Of a DNA stretch of 7,144 nt, positions 1 to 6,806 are shown one piece after another. Origin of the DNA: Desulfobacterales bacterium (GTDB lineage Bacteria; Desulfobacterota; Desulfobacteria; Desulfobacterales; JASFBJ01). The notes beneath the pieces are model-generated. The model did not search any database and was not told where the DNA came from. It worked only from the letters and a program-made list of their open reading frames with translations. The stretch lies in contig JASFBJ010000187.1 in the NCBI GenBank assembly GCA_030149585.1, positions 1 to 7,144 on the forward strand, given 5' to 3'. The position numbers and the translations under genes are program-made. The stretch's first letter is position 1, and each line of letters begins with the position of its first letter.

Positions 1-968
1 AGGGTTCGCAATGAGCCGATTAACCAGCCCCTGATATATGTCCAGTTACGTGTATATGGTTTATGCTTTGCCAGAAACGCATTCAACTCTTTTGATACCC
101 GCAATTCCGGATCCTTTAAAACCATATCCACCGAAGGGAGCATCAACCAGCCCATCATCCCGTCAATTTTCTTGCCGAATTTTTTGGTCAGCACCGGAAG
201 TGTATACCAATGATTTACAAATAATTTTTTGCCGGGAATCCCCAATCTAATAGCTGCCGCTACCGTTGACACGGCATCTCCCCAAACCCAGATATAATCA
301 GGATTAAGTCTTTTGATCCTGGCTACTTCAGCTGTAATCTCAGAAGATGTTGACTGATGTTCTACCACACCAAGCAGTTTTATGCCGGCTTTCTCAGGCA
401 GCTTTTTCGCAATAGCATCTTCCGGCATCTCCACCATCCATTCATAGTTGCCATGACCGATAACCAGAGTCTTGCCTCCATTTTCAACCATTCTTTTAAA
501 AGAAACATAAAATTGAGTCTGATAGCTGGGTCCAACCATGAAAACATAGGGGGCAATGATTCTTTCATCCATTCCACCGGTGATGGATGAAATTTTATCA
601 ATTTCATTAATCTCTTTGGTCAATGCCTTATTGGCCATGGTGCTGTATAAACTCATGCTATGCACTTTTGACGAAAAAGCCCGATAGGAAGCAAGCTCTT
701 TTGGAGTTTCAGCGCCATCATATAATGTACTGTCAATTGGATGCCCTAAAATCCCCCCTTTAAATTCGTTAAGATAAGTGTAATAATCCATTTCCCCATA
801 GCAAAAGCCGGCAACCGCTGCATGCGGGCCTGTCAAAGAACAGGTGATTGCAATGTTAATTTCTTCCTCACCAGCGCTTGCATTGCAGGTTGGGAAACAA
901 ATAATTGAAACTGCCGCCAATAAAACCACGGCTCCTGCCAACTTTTTAAAAAATACAGTACGTTTCAT
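1..968 (-). CDS. Periplasmic substrate-binding protein of a Liv-type ABC importer (3' end cut off by window edge)
   Basis: Reading leftward from the ATG at 968-966, the frame stays open for 322 codons to the window edge, so the C-terminus is missing. A strong AGGAGG Shine-Dalgarno lies just upstream. The N-terminus is a typical Sec signal peptide: MKR, then KK, a hydrophobic stretch (about residues 10-26) and an ASA cleavage site near residue 32, giving mature GEEEINIAIT. No good lipobox is seen (FPTC at 25-28 lacks the usual L-A/S-G/A-C). After the signal come a short beta-strand and SLTGPHAAVAG (44-54), which matches the ligand-site start of Peripla_BP_6 (LivJ/LivK-like) proteins. Later landmarks are KTLVIGHGNYEW (166-177) and NPDYIWVWGD (222-231). 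The middle section is divergent from classical LivJ/LivK, so the ligand is probably not a simple branched-chain amino acid. It follows the two permease genes and should deliver ligand to them. Confidence 0.87.
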   Translation of the reverse strand, partial: MKRTVFFKKLAGAVVLLAAVSIICFPTCNASAGEEEINIAITCSLTGPHAAVAGFCYGEMDYYTYLNEFKGGILGHPIDSTLYDGAETPKELASYRAFSSKVHSMSLYSTMANKALTKEINEIDKISSITGGMDERIIAPYVFMVGPSYQTQFYVSFKRMVENGGKTLVIGHGNYEWMVEMPEDAIAKKLPEKAGIKLLGVVEHQSTSSEITAEVARIKRLNPDYIWVWGDAVSTVAAAIRLGIPGKKLFVNHWYTLPVLTKKFGKKIDGMMGWLMLPSVDMVLKDPELRVSKELNAFLAKHKPYTRNWTYIRGWLIGSLRT

Positions 969-1041
969 TTGAAAAACCTCCTTAATAGTAGTTAATATAG
1001 CAAAACGAAAAAATGGTTTGTAATACATTATTTTCTTAATG
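969..1041 (-). other. livM to binding-protein gap with Shine-Dalgarno and weak hairpin
   Basis: This 73-base AT-rich spacer holds the AGGAGG ribosome-binding site of the binding-protein gene (about 976-982 on the minus strand). It also holds a small inverted repeat, ACATTA/TAATGT with a 6-base loop (1025-1042), touching the livM stop codon. The stem is only six base pairs and nearly all A-T. No T-run follows, so it is not a convincing terminator. At most it might slow 3' exonuclease or help uncouple expression of the usually more abundant binding protein from the permease genes; that role is speculative. Confidence 0.3.
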
Positions 1042-2136
1042 TTAATAATAAGGGAAAGGCCAAATTTTTGCTGAATTGCGGAAATTAATCCATATTTTAT
1101 TTAAACCCTCAGGCTCTAATATTAGAAATAAAACAATAACCAGTCCATACATCATGGCATGCAGACCACTGAAAAGATATCCCCAGTTATACCAGCTTGG
1201 CAAAAGATCAATTACTATATTATTCATTATAAACATAATACCTTCCGGTAAAAATGTAATGAAAATCGCTCCAAGGACAGCTCCCCTGACACTGCCGATC
1301 CCGCCGCAAATAATCATGGCCAGATAGGCAATCGAAACATCCAGACCAAATACCGGTGGGCTGATTTCTTTCCAGGAATATGCCAATAAGCCGCCACAAA
1401 CACCTGCAAAAAAAGAACTTAAGGCAAATGACATCAGTTTATAGCGAACCACATCAATTCCGATTAGAGCTGATGCAATATCCCGATCTCTGATGGCCTT
1501 AAAGGCCCGACCGGTTTTGCTGCGTCCTATATTAATCGCCGCAAAAACAGCTATAACGGCAACCACCATAGCCAAATAATAAAGCCGTGAATCATCATAA
1601 AGCTCGATTCCCAGGTTGGGGTTGCCTGGAATACCGGGAAATGCAGGACGGTTCACATGAAAGCCCCCTACCCCGCCTGTAACTGATTTCCAACGTACAA
1701 AAAGATAATCAGCTAAAAAAAACTGTGCGGCCAGAGTAGCCATTAAAAGGTAAAGACCCTTGATTCTGATGGATGGCAAACCAAAAAAAATACCTGCCAG
1801 CGCGGTTAATATCCCACCGGCAGGAATGCTGATCCAGATCGGCATTGCAAGGTTCTGAGTGAAATAGGCACAGGTATAGGCTCCGACGCCAATAAAGGCT
1901 CCATGGGCTACAGAGATCTGGCCGGTAAAGCCGGTTAAAATATTCAATCCAACAGCCCCAACAACGGCAATAAACATGGTTATCATAATATATAACATGT
2001 GACTGGAGAGAAACCAGGGGAGTATTAATAGAAAGATAATAAACAGTATACTGGATCGAATAATAACCGGGGTTGGAAAAAGTCCTTCATCAGACGCGTA
2101 ATCAACTTTAAAAATCCCGCTTGGATAAAATGCCAT
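1042..2136 (-). CDS. livM: LivM-type permease of a branched-chain-type ABC transporter
   Basis: This 364-residue, highly hydrophobic inner-membrane protein is one half of the translocation pore of a HAAT-class importer and pairs with the LivH-type protein encoded just upstream. The family hallmark LTGFTGQISVAHGAFIGVGAYT lies at about residues 67-88. The cytoplasmic loop that contacts the ATPases is GRAFKAIRDRDIASALIG (209-226). A conserved CGGIGSVRGAVLGA segment (277-290) and a C-terminal EPEGL (341-345) are also typical. Roughly eight to ten membrane segments can be seen, starting near residues 28-45. Length is normal for the family. The ATG is supported by a GAGAGG Shine-Dalgarno (2145-2150 on the minus strand) placed inside the end of livH. 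The two-base gap from livH suggests translational coupling. The substrate cannot be inferred from the permease. Confidence 0.95.
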   Translation of the reverse strand: MAFYPSGIFKVDYASDEGLFPTPVIIRSSILFIIFLLILPWFLSSHMLYIMITMFIAVVGAVGLNILTGFTGQISVAHGAFIGVGAYTCAYFTQNLAMPIWISIPAGGILTALAGIFFGLPSIRIKGLYLLMATLAAQFFLADYLFVRWKSVTGGVGGFHVNRPAFPGIPGNPNLGIELYDDSRLYYLAMVVAVIAVFAAINIGRSKTGRAFKAIRDRDIASALIGIDVVRYKLMSFALSSFFAGVCGGLLAYSWKEISPPVFGLDVSIAYLAMIICGGIGSVRGAVLGAIFITFLPEGIMFIMNNIVIDLLPSWYNWGYLFSGLHAMMYGLVIVLFLILEPEGLNKIWINFRNSAKIWPFPYY

Positions 2137-2138
2137 TT

Positions 2139-3023
2139 CTATAACCTCTCAACTTCATGGGTACCAAATAGCCCATAAGGTTTGATCATCAGTACTAACA
2201 AAAGAATTAAAAACGGAAAGACGGTTTTAAAAGAAGCGCCGGTTAAATCACCCAAATAGCCAGCCACCAAAAGCTGCAGAACGCCAATAACCAGCCCTCC
2301 AATTAATGCTCCCGGGATACTGTCCAGGCCGCCGATGATGACTGCCGCAAATAAAGGGTATATAACAATCGATAGACTGGGGCTCATCATGGAGATACTG
2401 CCCAGAATAAATCCTCCGGCTAAAGCAATAAGAGAGGCCAATATCCATGAGATCGCAAAAATATGATTGACCCTGATACCCATTGACAACGCACCTGGCT
2501 GGTTGTTGGAAACGGCCCGCATAACAATGCCCAGATTGCTGAATTTAAAAAACAAAAACAGAGCAACTATCAAAATACTGGAGATGATAATAGCCCAGAC
2601 ATAGATTGATGGAATATAGACCGACCCAATTGAGACAGCGAACTCCGGTAAAACTTCCGGCATGGCCTGTTCATCTGTTCCATAGAGAGCAATGGCAAAA
2701 CCTTCGATTATGCTGCCCAGTCCGATTGTCACCATTACCAATGATAATAAAGACTTGCCGATAAGGGGCTTTAATAGATACCTCTCAATTAAAATCGCAA
2801 TAGTTATCGAGGCAATAGCCGCCAGGCTAAAGGCTAACAGAGGATGAAGTCCAAATTGTCCAAGGGTGGTAAAGCAAAAATAACCGCCCAACATGACAAG
2901 TCCCCCCTGAGCAAAATTAAGAACCCGGGTTGCCTTATAAATCACTACAAAACCCAAGGCCAGTAAAGCATAGACAAAACCCGTTGCTATTCCGGTAATC
3001 AATAAAAATAAAAAATAATCCAT
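2139..3023 (-). CDS. livH: LivH-type permease of a branched-chain-type ABC transporter
   Basis: This 294-residue integral membrane protein is the second pore subunit of the importer. The diagnostic N-terminal motif GFVYALLALGFVVIYKATRV (15-34) runs on into LNFAQGGLVMLGGYF. The ATPase-contacting loop is LGIVMRAVSNNQPGALSMGI (164-183). GGLDSIPGALIGGLVIGVLQ (231-250) and the C-terminal KPYGLFG (281-287) are standard LivH features. The length matches the family. The start ATG has a Shine-Dalgarno AAGGA (3030-3034 on the minus strand), within the 38-base gap after the ligase gene. That gap shows no terminator, so co-transcription with the ligase and ATPase genes is likely. Nothing appears truncated or frameshifted. 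The symbol denotes the protein family, not a demonstrated amino-acid substrate. Confidence 0.95.
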   Translation of the reverse strand: MDYFLFLLITGIATGFVYALLALGFVVIYKATRVLNFAQGGLVMLGGYFCFTTLGQFGLHPLLAFSLAAIASITIAILIERYLLKPLIGKSLLSLVMVTIGLGSIIEGFAIALYGTDEQAMPEVLPEFAVSIGSVYIPSIYVWAIIISSILIVALFLFFKFSNLGIVMRAVSNNQPGALSMGIRVNHIFAISWILASLIALAGGFILGSISMMSPSLSIVIYPLFAAVIIGGLDSIPGALIGGLVIGVLQLLVAGYLGDLTGASFKTVFPFLILLLVLMIKPYGLFGTHEVERL

Positions 3024-3061
3024 GAAAAATCCTTAATATTTGGAATACCCATAATTGACTA

Positions 3062-4909
3062 TTAATTCAGGGTGATCACTTTAAAATTTGTTTTCTGATC
3101 ACTGTATAAAGCATCAATTTGGGGTTTATATGCCTCATTAATAACAATCCTGCGTAATTTTCGGGTATGGGTAATCTCACCATCTTCCGGATCCAGCTCT
3201 TTTTCAAAAAGAGAAAATTTTACCACTTTTAGTTCATCCTGAATATTGTGCATGGCCTTTTCAACCTCTTTTCTTACCATTTCATAGATTTCCGGCCTTT
3301 GAGAAAGGTCTTTAAAGGTGGTGTAGGGGATATGGTTCTGTTCCGCCCATTTGCCGACATTATCCATATCAATTTGAATAAGGCTGGTCACAGAATCTTT
3401 TTTGTCACCAAAACAGGCTGCTTCCCTGATGTAGGGACTGAATTTCAACTTGGTTTCAATGGCCTGGGGCGAAAATACAGTACCGCTATTTAAGATCATT
3501 ATATCTTTTTTACGATCCAGCATCACCAAATTTCCGGTTTTTGGGTCAACCTCGCCAAAATCACCTGTGTGCAGCCAGCCGTCGATCACGGTTTCATCAG
3601 TGGTTTTTTGATTTTTATAATACCCAATCATGATATTATCACCACCCAGCAAAATTTCACCGGTCTCATCCACTTTGGCCCGCATCCCTGGTAAAGCCGT
3701 GCCTACTGTATTTGGTCTTATATCATCAGGTGGCTGGGTTACAGCCACACCTGAAGCTTCAGTGCCACCATAGATCTGGCGTAATTTTACTCCCATTGCA
3801 TGGAAAAAGATAAACTGATCTATTCCCAAAAAACCTCCGCCGGTATATGCATTGCGCATATTACTTAAACCCAGCAAATTTCGCAGATACCTGAAAAGGA
3901 TCATCTCCCCCAAACCATAAAGCAGTTGAGACACAAGGGAGACTTTTTTACGGGCAAGCTTAAGTTCAACCACTTTGGTGCCAATCGGCATAAAAATTTT
4001 ATAGATCCTCTTTTTAAAAAAGCCTGCATCTTCCATCCTGACCAGTATTTTAGAAATCATATCGTCCCAGCCTCTGGGACCGCTGAATATGGCCGAGGGT
4101 CCAATTTCTCTAAAATCTGCAAATGTAGTCTCACTGTTTTCAGCAAAACACATGCAAAAACCGGTTAAAGGTCCCCAGCACAGACTAAAAGCCCTCTCTC
4201 CAATCCAGGCAGGTGGATTTAAAGAAAGCATTTTATCTTTGGCAGTCATGGGATCTCTATCATTAATTGCACTTGCCATGGAAATAAGATTTTTATGACT
4301 GAGCATCACCAATTTCGGCAGAGCGCTGGTGCCGGAAGTAGTACTTAAAATAGCAATATTTTCAGATTTCAGAGTTGCCAGATTCCGCTCAAACAAACCC
4401 GGATTTTTCTGATTAACCTTCTTGCCCATTTTAAGTACTTCAGTAAAAGGTATGAGCATTGGATCATCGTAGCGTCTTACTTCATGAAATTCCATGACGA
4501 TGATCCTGCAAAGCTTTGGAAGTCTGGATCTTATCGCAATAATTTTATCAGTTTGTTCCTGGTCTTCAGCAATAATAAAGGTTGCATCAGACCACGCTAT
4601 CAGTTTCTGAAAATCTTCAACCCCCTCACTTTCCGGATACATCCCAAGAGGAACAGCGCCGGCGGACATGGCCCCCATTTCCGCATAGAGCCATTCCGGC
4701 CGATTGGTGCTGATAAAGACTACTTTATCATCTTTTTTAAGCCCCAGTTCAATCATCCCCAAGGATAAAAATTTTGAATTTTCCAGATAATTAGACCAGC
4801 TGATCTTTTCCCAAACACCAAACTCTTTTCTTAAAAAGGCTGTATCGTTTGGATGGGATTGTGCCCTTTGGGACAGAATGGCCGGCAGGGTATTTGACTC
4901 AGGCAACAT
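3062..4909 (-). CDS. AMP-forming acyl-CoA synthetase (long-chain fatty acid-CoA ligase-like) embedded in the transporter operon
   Basis: This 615-residue cytoplasmic enzyme of the ANL (acyl/aryl-CoA synthetase, NRPS adenylation, luciferase) superfamily should activate a carboxylic acid with ATP to an acyl-AMP and then form the CoA thioester. Visible core motifs are the phosphate-binding loop STTSGTSALPKLVMLSH (189-205), YGGTEASG (380-387), GWLHTGD (444-450, the Asp expected to bind the AMP ribose) and the hinge DRKKDIMILNSG (465-476). The C-terminal EITHTRKLRR (578-587) places the catalytic Lys at 584. The long region between residues 285 and 355 and the form of the C-terminal motif resemble the COG1022/FAA1 long-chain group more than PaaK- or benzoate-type ligases. 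The P-loop has Leu200 where Gly usually follows the PK pair. The start is four bases from the livG end, with Shine-Dalgarno AAGGAG overlapping that end. The substrate is unknown: a fatty, dicarboxylic or aromatic acid are all possible. Confidence 0.93.
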   Translation of the reverse strand: MLPESNTLPAILSQRAQSHPNDTAFLRKEFGVWEKISWSNYLENSKFLSLGMIELGLKKDDKVVFISTNRPEWLYAEMGAMSAGAVPLGMYPESEGVEDFQKLIAWSDATFIIAEDQEQTDKIIAIRSRLPKLCRIIVMEFHEVRRYDDPMLIPFTEVLKMGKKVNQKNPGLFERNLATLKSENIAILSTTSGTSALPKLVMLSHKNLISMASAINDRDPMTAKDKMLSLNPPAWIGERAFSLCWGPLTGFCMCFAENSETTFADFREIGPSAIFSGPRGWDDMISKILVRMEDAGFFKKRIYKIFMPIGTKVVELKLARKKVSLVSQLLYGLGEMILFRYLRNLLGLSNMRNAYTGGGFLGIDQFIFFHAMGVKLRQIYGGTEASGVAVTQPPDDIRPNTVGTALPGMRAKVDETGEILLGGDNIMIGYYKNQKTTDETVIDGWLHTGDFGEVDPKTGNLVMLDRKKDIMILNSGTVFSPQAIETKLKFSPYIREAACFGDKKDSVTSLIQIDMDNVGKWAEQNHIPYTTFKDLSQRPEIYEMVRKEVEKAMHNIQDELKVVKFSLFEKELDPEDGEITHTRKLRRIVINEAYKPQIDALYSDQKTNFKVITLN

Positions 4910-4912
4910 TTT

Positions 4913-5713
4913 TTACTCCTTTACCGAATTGGATAAACTTTCAGCAGATACCCCATCCCCTAAATATGCCCGGATAACTTCCGGGTGCGACTGGATCTCC
5001 TTTGGTGTTCCGTCAACCAGTTTTTGACCGAAATTCAAAACGGTTATTCTATCTGAAATATCCATAACAATGCTCATATCATGTTCCACCAAAATTACCG
5101 TTACATCCCAAAAATCATGAACATCCAGCACATAGCGAACCATATCCTCCCTTTCTTCCCGGTTCATTCCACCGATAGGTTCATCAAGAAGCAATATTTC
5201 AGGTTTTAAAGCCAGGGCTCGTGCGAGATCCACTCTTTTTTGAACACCATACGGTAATGAGCCTACAGGTTCTTTGCGAACGCTTTCCAGCTCAAGCAAA
5301 TCGATAATTTCCATTTCGATCTCCTTGCGGGCGGCAGTCTCTTCCTTTCTGGTTTTCCCCCAATAAAACAGATTGGAAAATATCCCCTTTGAATAATGGA
5401 TATGACGTCCAAGTTTGATATTATCCAGAACTGAAGATGCCTTAAAGAGTTCACTATGCTGAAAAGTCCGGCCAACACCCCGAGTAGCAATAATATGTGA
5501 TGGCAGCTTAAGCAGGTTCTCACCATCAAGCGAAATTTTACCTTCGTGAGGACGGTAAAAACCACTAATTGAGTTAAGCAGACTGGTCTTACCTGAACCA
5601 TTTGGACCCACAATGGCATGCAGTTCACCCTCTGCAACATTAAAACTAACGTTTTTCAAGGCTTTTACACCACCAAAGGAAAGACTGATATTTTCAATAT
5701 TAAGTTTATTCAT
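4913..5713 (-). CDS. livG: LivG-type ATP-binding protein of a branched-chain-type ABC transporter
   Basis: This 266-residue cytoplasmic ATPase powers the importer. Walker A is GPNGSGKT (36-43), the Q-loop Gln is at 85 in FQHSELF, the signature is LPYGVQKR (153-160), Walker B is EILLLDEP (172-179), and the H-loop His is at 211 in VEHDM. The GRTFQ stretch, the insertion at about residues 100-130 and the C-terminal PEVIRAYLG (244-252) are typical of LivG rather than LivF. The Pro in the signature (LPYG rather than LSGG) lies within normal variation for this subfamily. It is the first gene of the minus-strand operon, about 37 bases beyond a putative -10 element. The start has a close AGGGG ribosome-binding site. 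Leading the operon with one ATPase and placing the ligase directly after it is unlike the classical E. coli livKHMGF order. The partner LivF is not in the window. Confidence 0.95.
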   Translation of the reverse strand: MNKLNIENISLSFGGVKALKNVSFNVAEGELHAIVGPNGSGKTSLLNSISGFYRPHEGKISLDGENLLKLPSHIIATRGVGRTFQHSELFKASSVLDNIKLGRHIHYSKGIFSNLFYWGKTRKEETAARKEIEMEIIDLLELESVRKEPVGSLPYGVQKRVDLARALALKPEILLLDEPIGGMNREEREDMVRYVLDVHDFWDVTVILVEHDMSIVMDISDRITVLNFGQKLVDGTPKEIQSHPEVIRAYLGDGVSAESLSNSVKE

Positions 5714-5749
5714 TTTCCCCTAAGATTATTTTTGTTTTAATTGTTTTGT

Positions 5750-5778
5750 TATTTATTTAGGTTGTCGACAATTGTCAA
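5750..5778 (-). promoter_or_regulatory. Putative promoter of the transport operon
   Basis: Read on the minus strand, a perfect TTGACA (5778-5773) is followed after 17 bases by TAAATA (5755-5750), a weak -10 match. Transcription would start near 5743, leaving a leader of about 30 bases before the livG ATG. The -35 hexamer overlaps the palindromic operator, so bound repressor would block RNA polymerase. The exact -35 match and good geometry support it; the poor -10 lowers confidence. Confidence 0.5.
5762..5778 (-). promoter_or_regulatory. Putative GntR-family operator, transport-operon side
   Basis: On the minus strand this reads TTGACAATTGTCGACAA. It contains the perfect palindrome TTGTCGACAA (5762-5771) overlapping a second perfect palindrome, GACAATTGTC (5767-5776). 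The arms (TTGT...ACAA) fit the general N-T-x-G-T...A-C-x-A-N pattern of GntR/FadR-family operators. The same 17 bases recur near the regulator's own promoter. Assignment to the adjacent regulator is inferred from position and repetition. Confidence 0.68.
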
Positions 5779-5958
5779 TAAAAAAGTATGAATTTTATTA
5801 ATTTTTTTATCCTCATTCGTATTCCAACTAAATCATTTTTAATTTCTTGCTAATTATTACTTTAATATCAATAGGATACTACTGACACACATTATTTTTT
5901 AAATTGCAATAAAACTTCATAGAAAGGTTGACTTTCCAAAATAGCAATAAATATGGCC

Positions 5959-5987
5959 TTGACAATTGTCGACAAGTGTCATAATTT
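5959..5987 (+). promoter_or_regulatory. Putative promoter of the GntR regulator gene
   Basis: A perfect TTGACA (5959-5964) is followed by CATAAT (5980-5985, five of six consensus bases) at a short 15-base spacing; TAATTT (5982-5987) would give 17-base spacing but is a weaker match. The leader to the ATG at 6036 would be about 40-45 bases. The operator fills the spacer between the two elements, which predicts autorepression. Confidence 0.5.
5961..5980 (+). promoter_or_regulatory. Putative GntR-family operator, regulator side (extended palindrome)
   Basis: GACAATTGTCGACAAGTGTC is a 20-base inverted repeat with a single mismatched pair, centred between 5970 and 5971. Its core TTGTCGACAA (5966-5975) is identical to the core on the transport-operon side. 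It can be read as four alternating half-sites (GACAA, TTGTC, GACAA, GTGTC), one more than the other copy. It overlaps the -35 and the spacer of the regulator's promoter. Confidence 0.7.
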
Positions 5988-6035
5988 TATTTTCATTAAA
6001 TTAATTTTGAGTATTACAAGGAAATTTGGATTTTT

Positions 6036-6806
6036 ATGCAAACAAAGCCCAATCAAAATACCAATGATACTATCAGCGCCATAAATTTTAAGCCCTTATC
6101 TTTTAAAACTTCAACAAACAAAATGGGAATCAATAGACCACAGTCCATGGTAGAACAGATATATCATGCGCTTTCAGATGCGATTGTAAACGGCAAATTA
6201 AAACCCGGCACTCTAATAAAAGAACTGGAACTAAAAAAAATATTTGGAGTCAGCCGGGCTCCTATCAGAGAGGCCGTCAGATTACTGGAAGCCAAAGGGC
6301 TGCTGGTGGTTGATGCCTATAAAAAAAAGTACGTCAGACGTATCACCCGCGACTATCTTAATGATATTCTCCCTTTTGCAGCCTGCATTGAAGGTTTTGC
6401 CGCCCGTCTGGCCTTAAATAATATTTCAGCAGACCAGCTTGAAATGCTTGAAAAACTCAACAGCGAAATGGAACAACTCTATTATCTAAAAGATTATGTG
6501 GGCTGTGCCCACAAAAATTTTGATTTTCATAGAACCTTTATCCAGGCATCCCAAAATAATTCAATCCGGCAGGCCACCCGCGCGGTTACACAAGGAACCA
6601 TATGGTTCTGGATTACCCAAACCTATTATCATAAAGGCTCATTAATTCCTCTTTCAATAAGTGAGCATAATGAGATCATTGAACTATTTCGGCTCCGCGA
6701 TAGCGATGCTCTGGAATCTAAAGTCCGTGAACATATCCTGAATGTATTTAAGCGCACAATTGAGGTCTCAGCTTTTGATGATAACGGCGATTATATAATA
6801 CCCTAA
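6036..6806 (+). CDS. GntR-family transcriptional regulator, FCD (FadR C-terminal domain) subfamily
   Basis: This 256-residue DNA-binding regulator has a winged helix-turn-helix at about residues 37-104. Its markers are QIYHALSDAIVNGKLKPGTL, ELELKKIFGVSRAPIREAVRLLEAKGLL (the recognition helix at about 73-83) and a short wing. An all-helical FCD ligand-binding domain follows (about 108-245). FCD metal ligands can be placed at His165 (in NFDFH), His211 (SEHNEI) and His233 (REHI). The 22-residue spacing of the last two and the 4-residue step from residue 161 to His165 match metal-binding FCD proteins, though position 161 is Asn where Asp is common. The first 35 or so residues are an unusual polar extension; a later ATG at 6123 (Met30) would remove most of it but has no Shine-Dalgarno, whereas AAGGA lies 13 bases before the chosen ATG. 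It probably represses itself and the divergent transport operon, released by an organic acid or its CoA ester (inferred). Confidence 0.92.
   Translation: MQTKPNQNTNDTISAINFKPLSFKTSTNKMGINRPQSMVEQIYHALSDAIVNGKLKPGTLIKELELKKIFGVSRAPIREAVRLLEAKGLLVVDAYKKKYVRRITRDYLNDILPFAACIEGFAARLALNNISADQLEMLEKLNSEMEQLYYLKDYVGCAHKNFDFHRTFIQASQNNSIRQATRAVTQGTIWFWITQTYYHKGSLIPLSISEHNEIIELFRLRDSDALESKVREHILNVFKRTIEVSAFDDNGDYIIP

Larger units (their letters stand above)
5714..6035. promoter_or_regulatory. Divergent intergenic control region between the transport operon and the GntR gene
   Basis: This stretch of about 320 bases is very AT-rich and has no credible coding frame. It separates the leftward transport operon from the rightward regulator gene. 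Two oppositely oriented copies of a 17-base promoter/operator block lie near its two ends, with palindrome centres about 204 bases apart. Between them (about 5780-5957) I see only AT-rich DNA, a 5-bp hairpin GAAAG/CTTTC (5922-5936) and two GCAATAAA words (5906 and 5944). No sigma-54 -24/-12 element was found by eye on either strand. Confidence 0.75.

Noticed and set aside
38..250. Plus-strand open frame of 70 codons
   Set aside because: It lies antisense within the binding-protein gene, whose frame has a signal peptide, a Shine-Dalgarno and family motifs; the plus-strand peptide has no recognisable features.
357..607. Open frames on both strands (77 and 75 codons)
   Set aside because: Both are alternative frames inside the binding-protein gene, without ribosome-binding sites or protein-like motifs.
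1025..1042. Inverted repeat ACATTA/TAATGT as a terminator after livM
   Set aside because: The stem is weak and overlaps the stop codon, no T-run follows, and the downstream binding-protein gene most likely belongs to the same transcript.
2248..2448. 66-codon minus-strand open frame inside livH
   Set aside because: It overlaps conserved LivH transmembrane coding in another frame and has no independent support.
3926..4768. Several plus-strand open frames of 69-94 codons
   Set aside because: All are antisense to the acyl-CoA synthetase gene and lack ribosome-binding sites and domain-like content.
5263..5640. 125-codon minus-strand open frame
   Set aside because: It is a frame-shifted shadow of livG, whose own frame carries the complete set of ABC ATPase motifs.
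5954..5970. Possible sigma-54 promoter beginning at TGGCC
   Set aside because: There is no GC dinucleotide at the required -12 spacing; the bases are better explained by the sigma-70-like -35 and operator.
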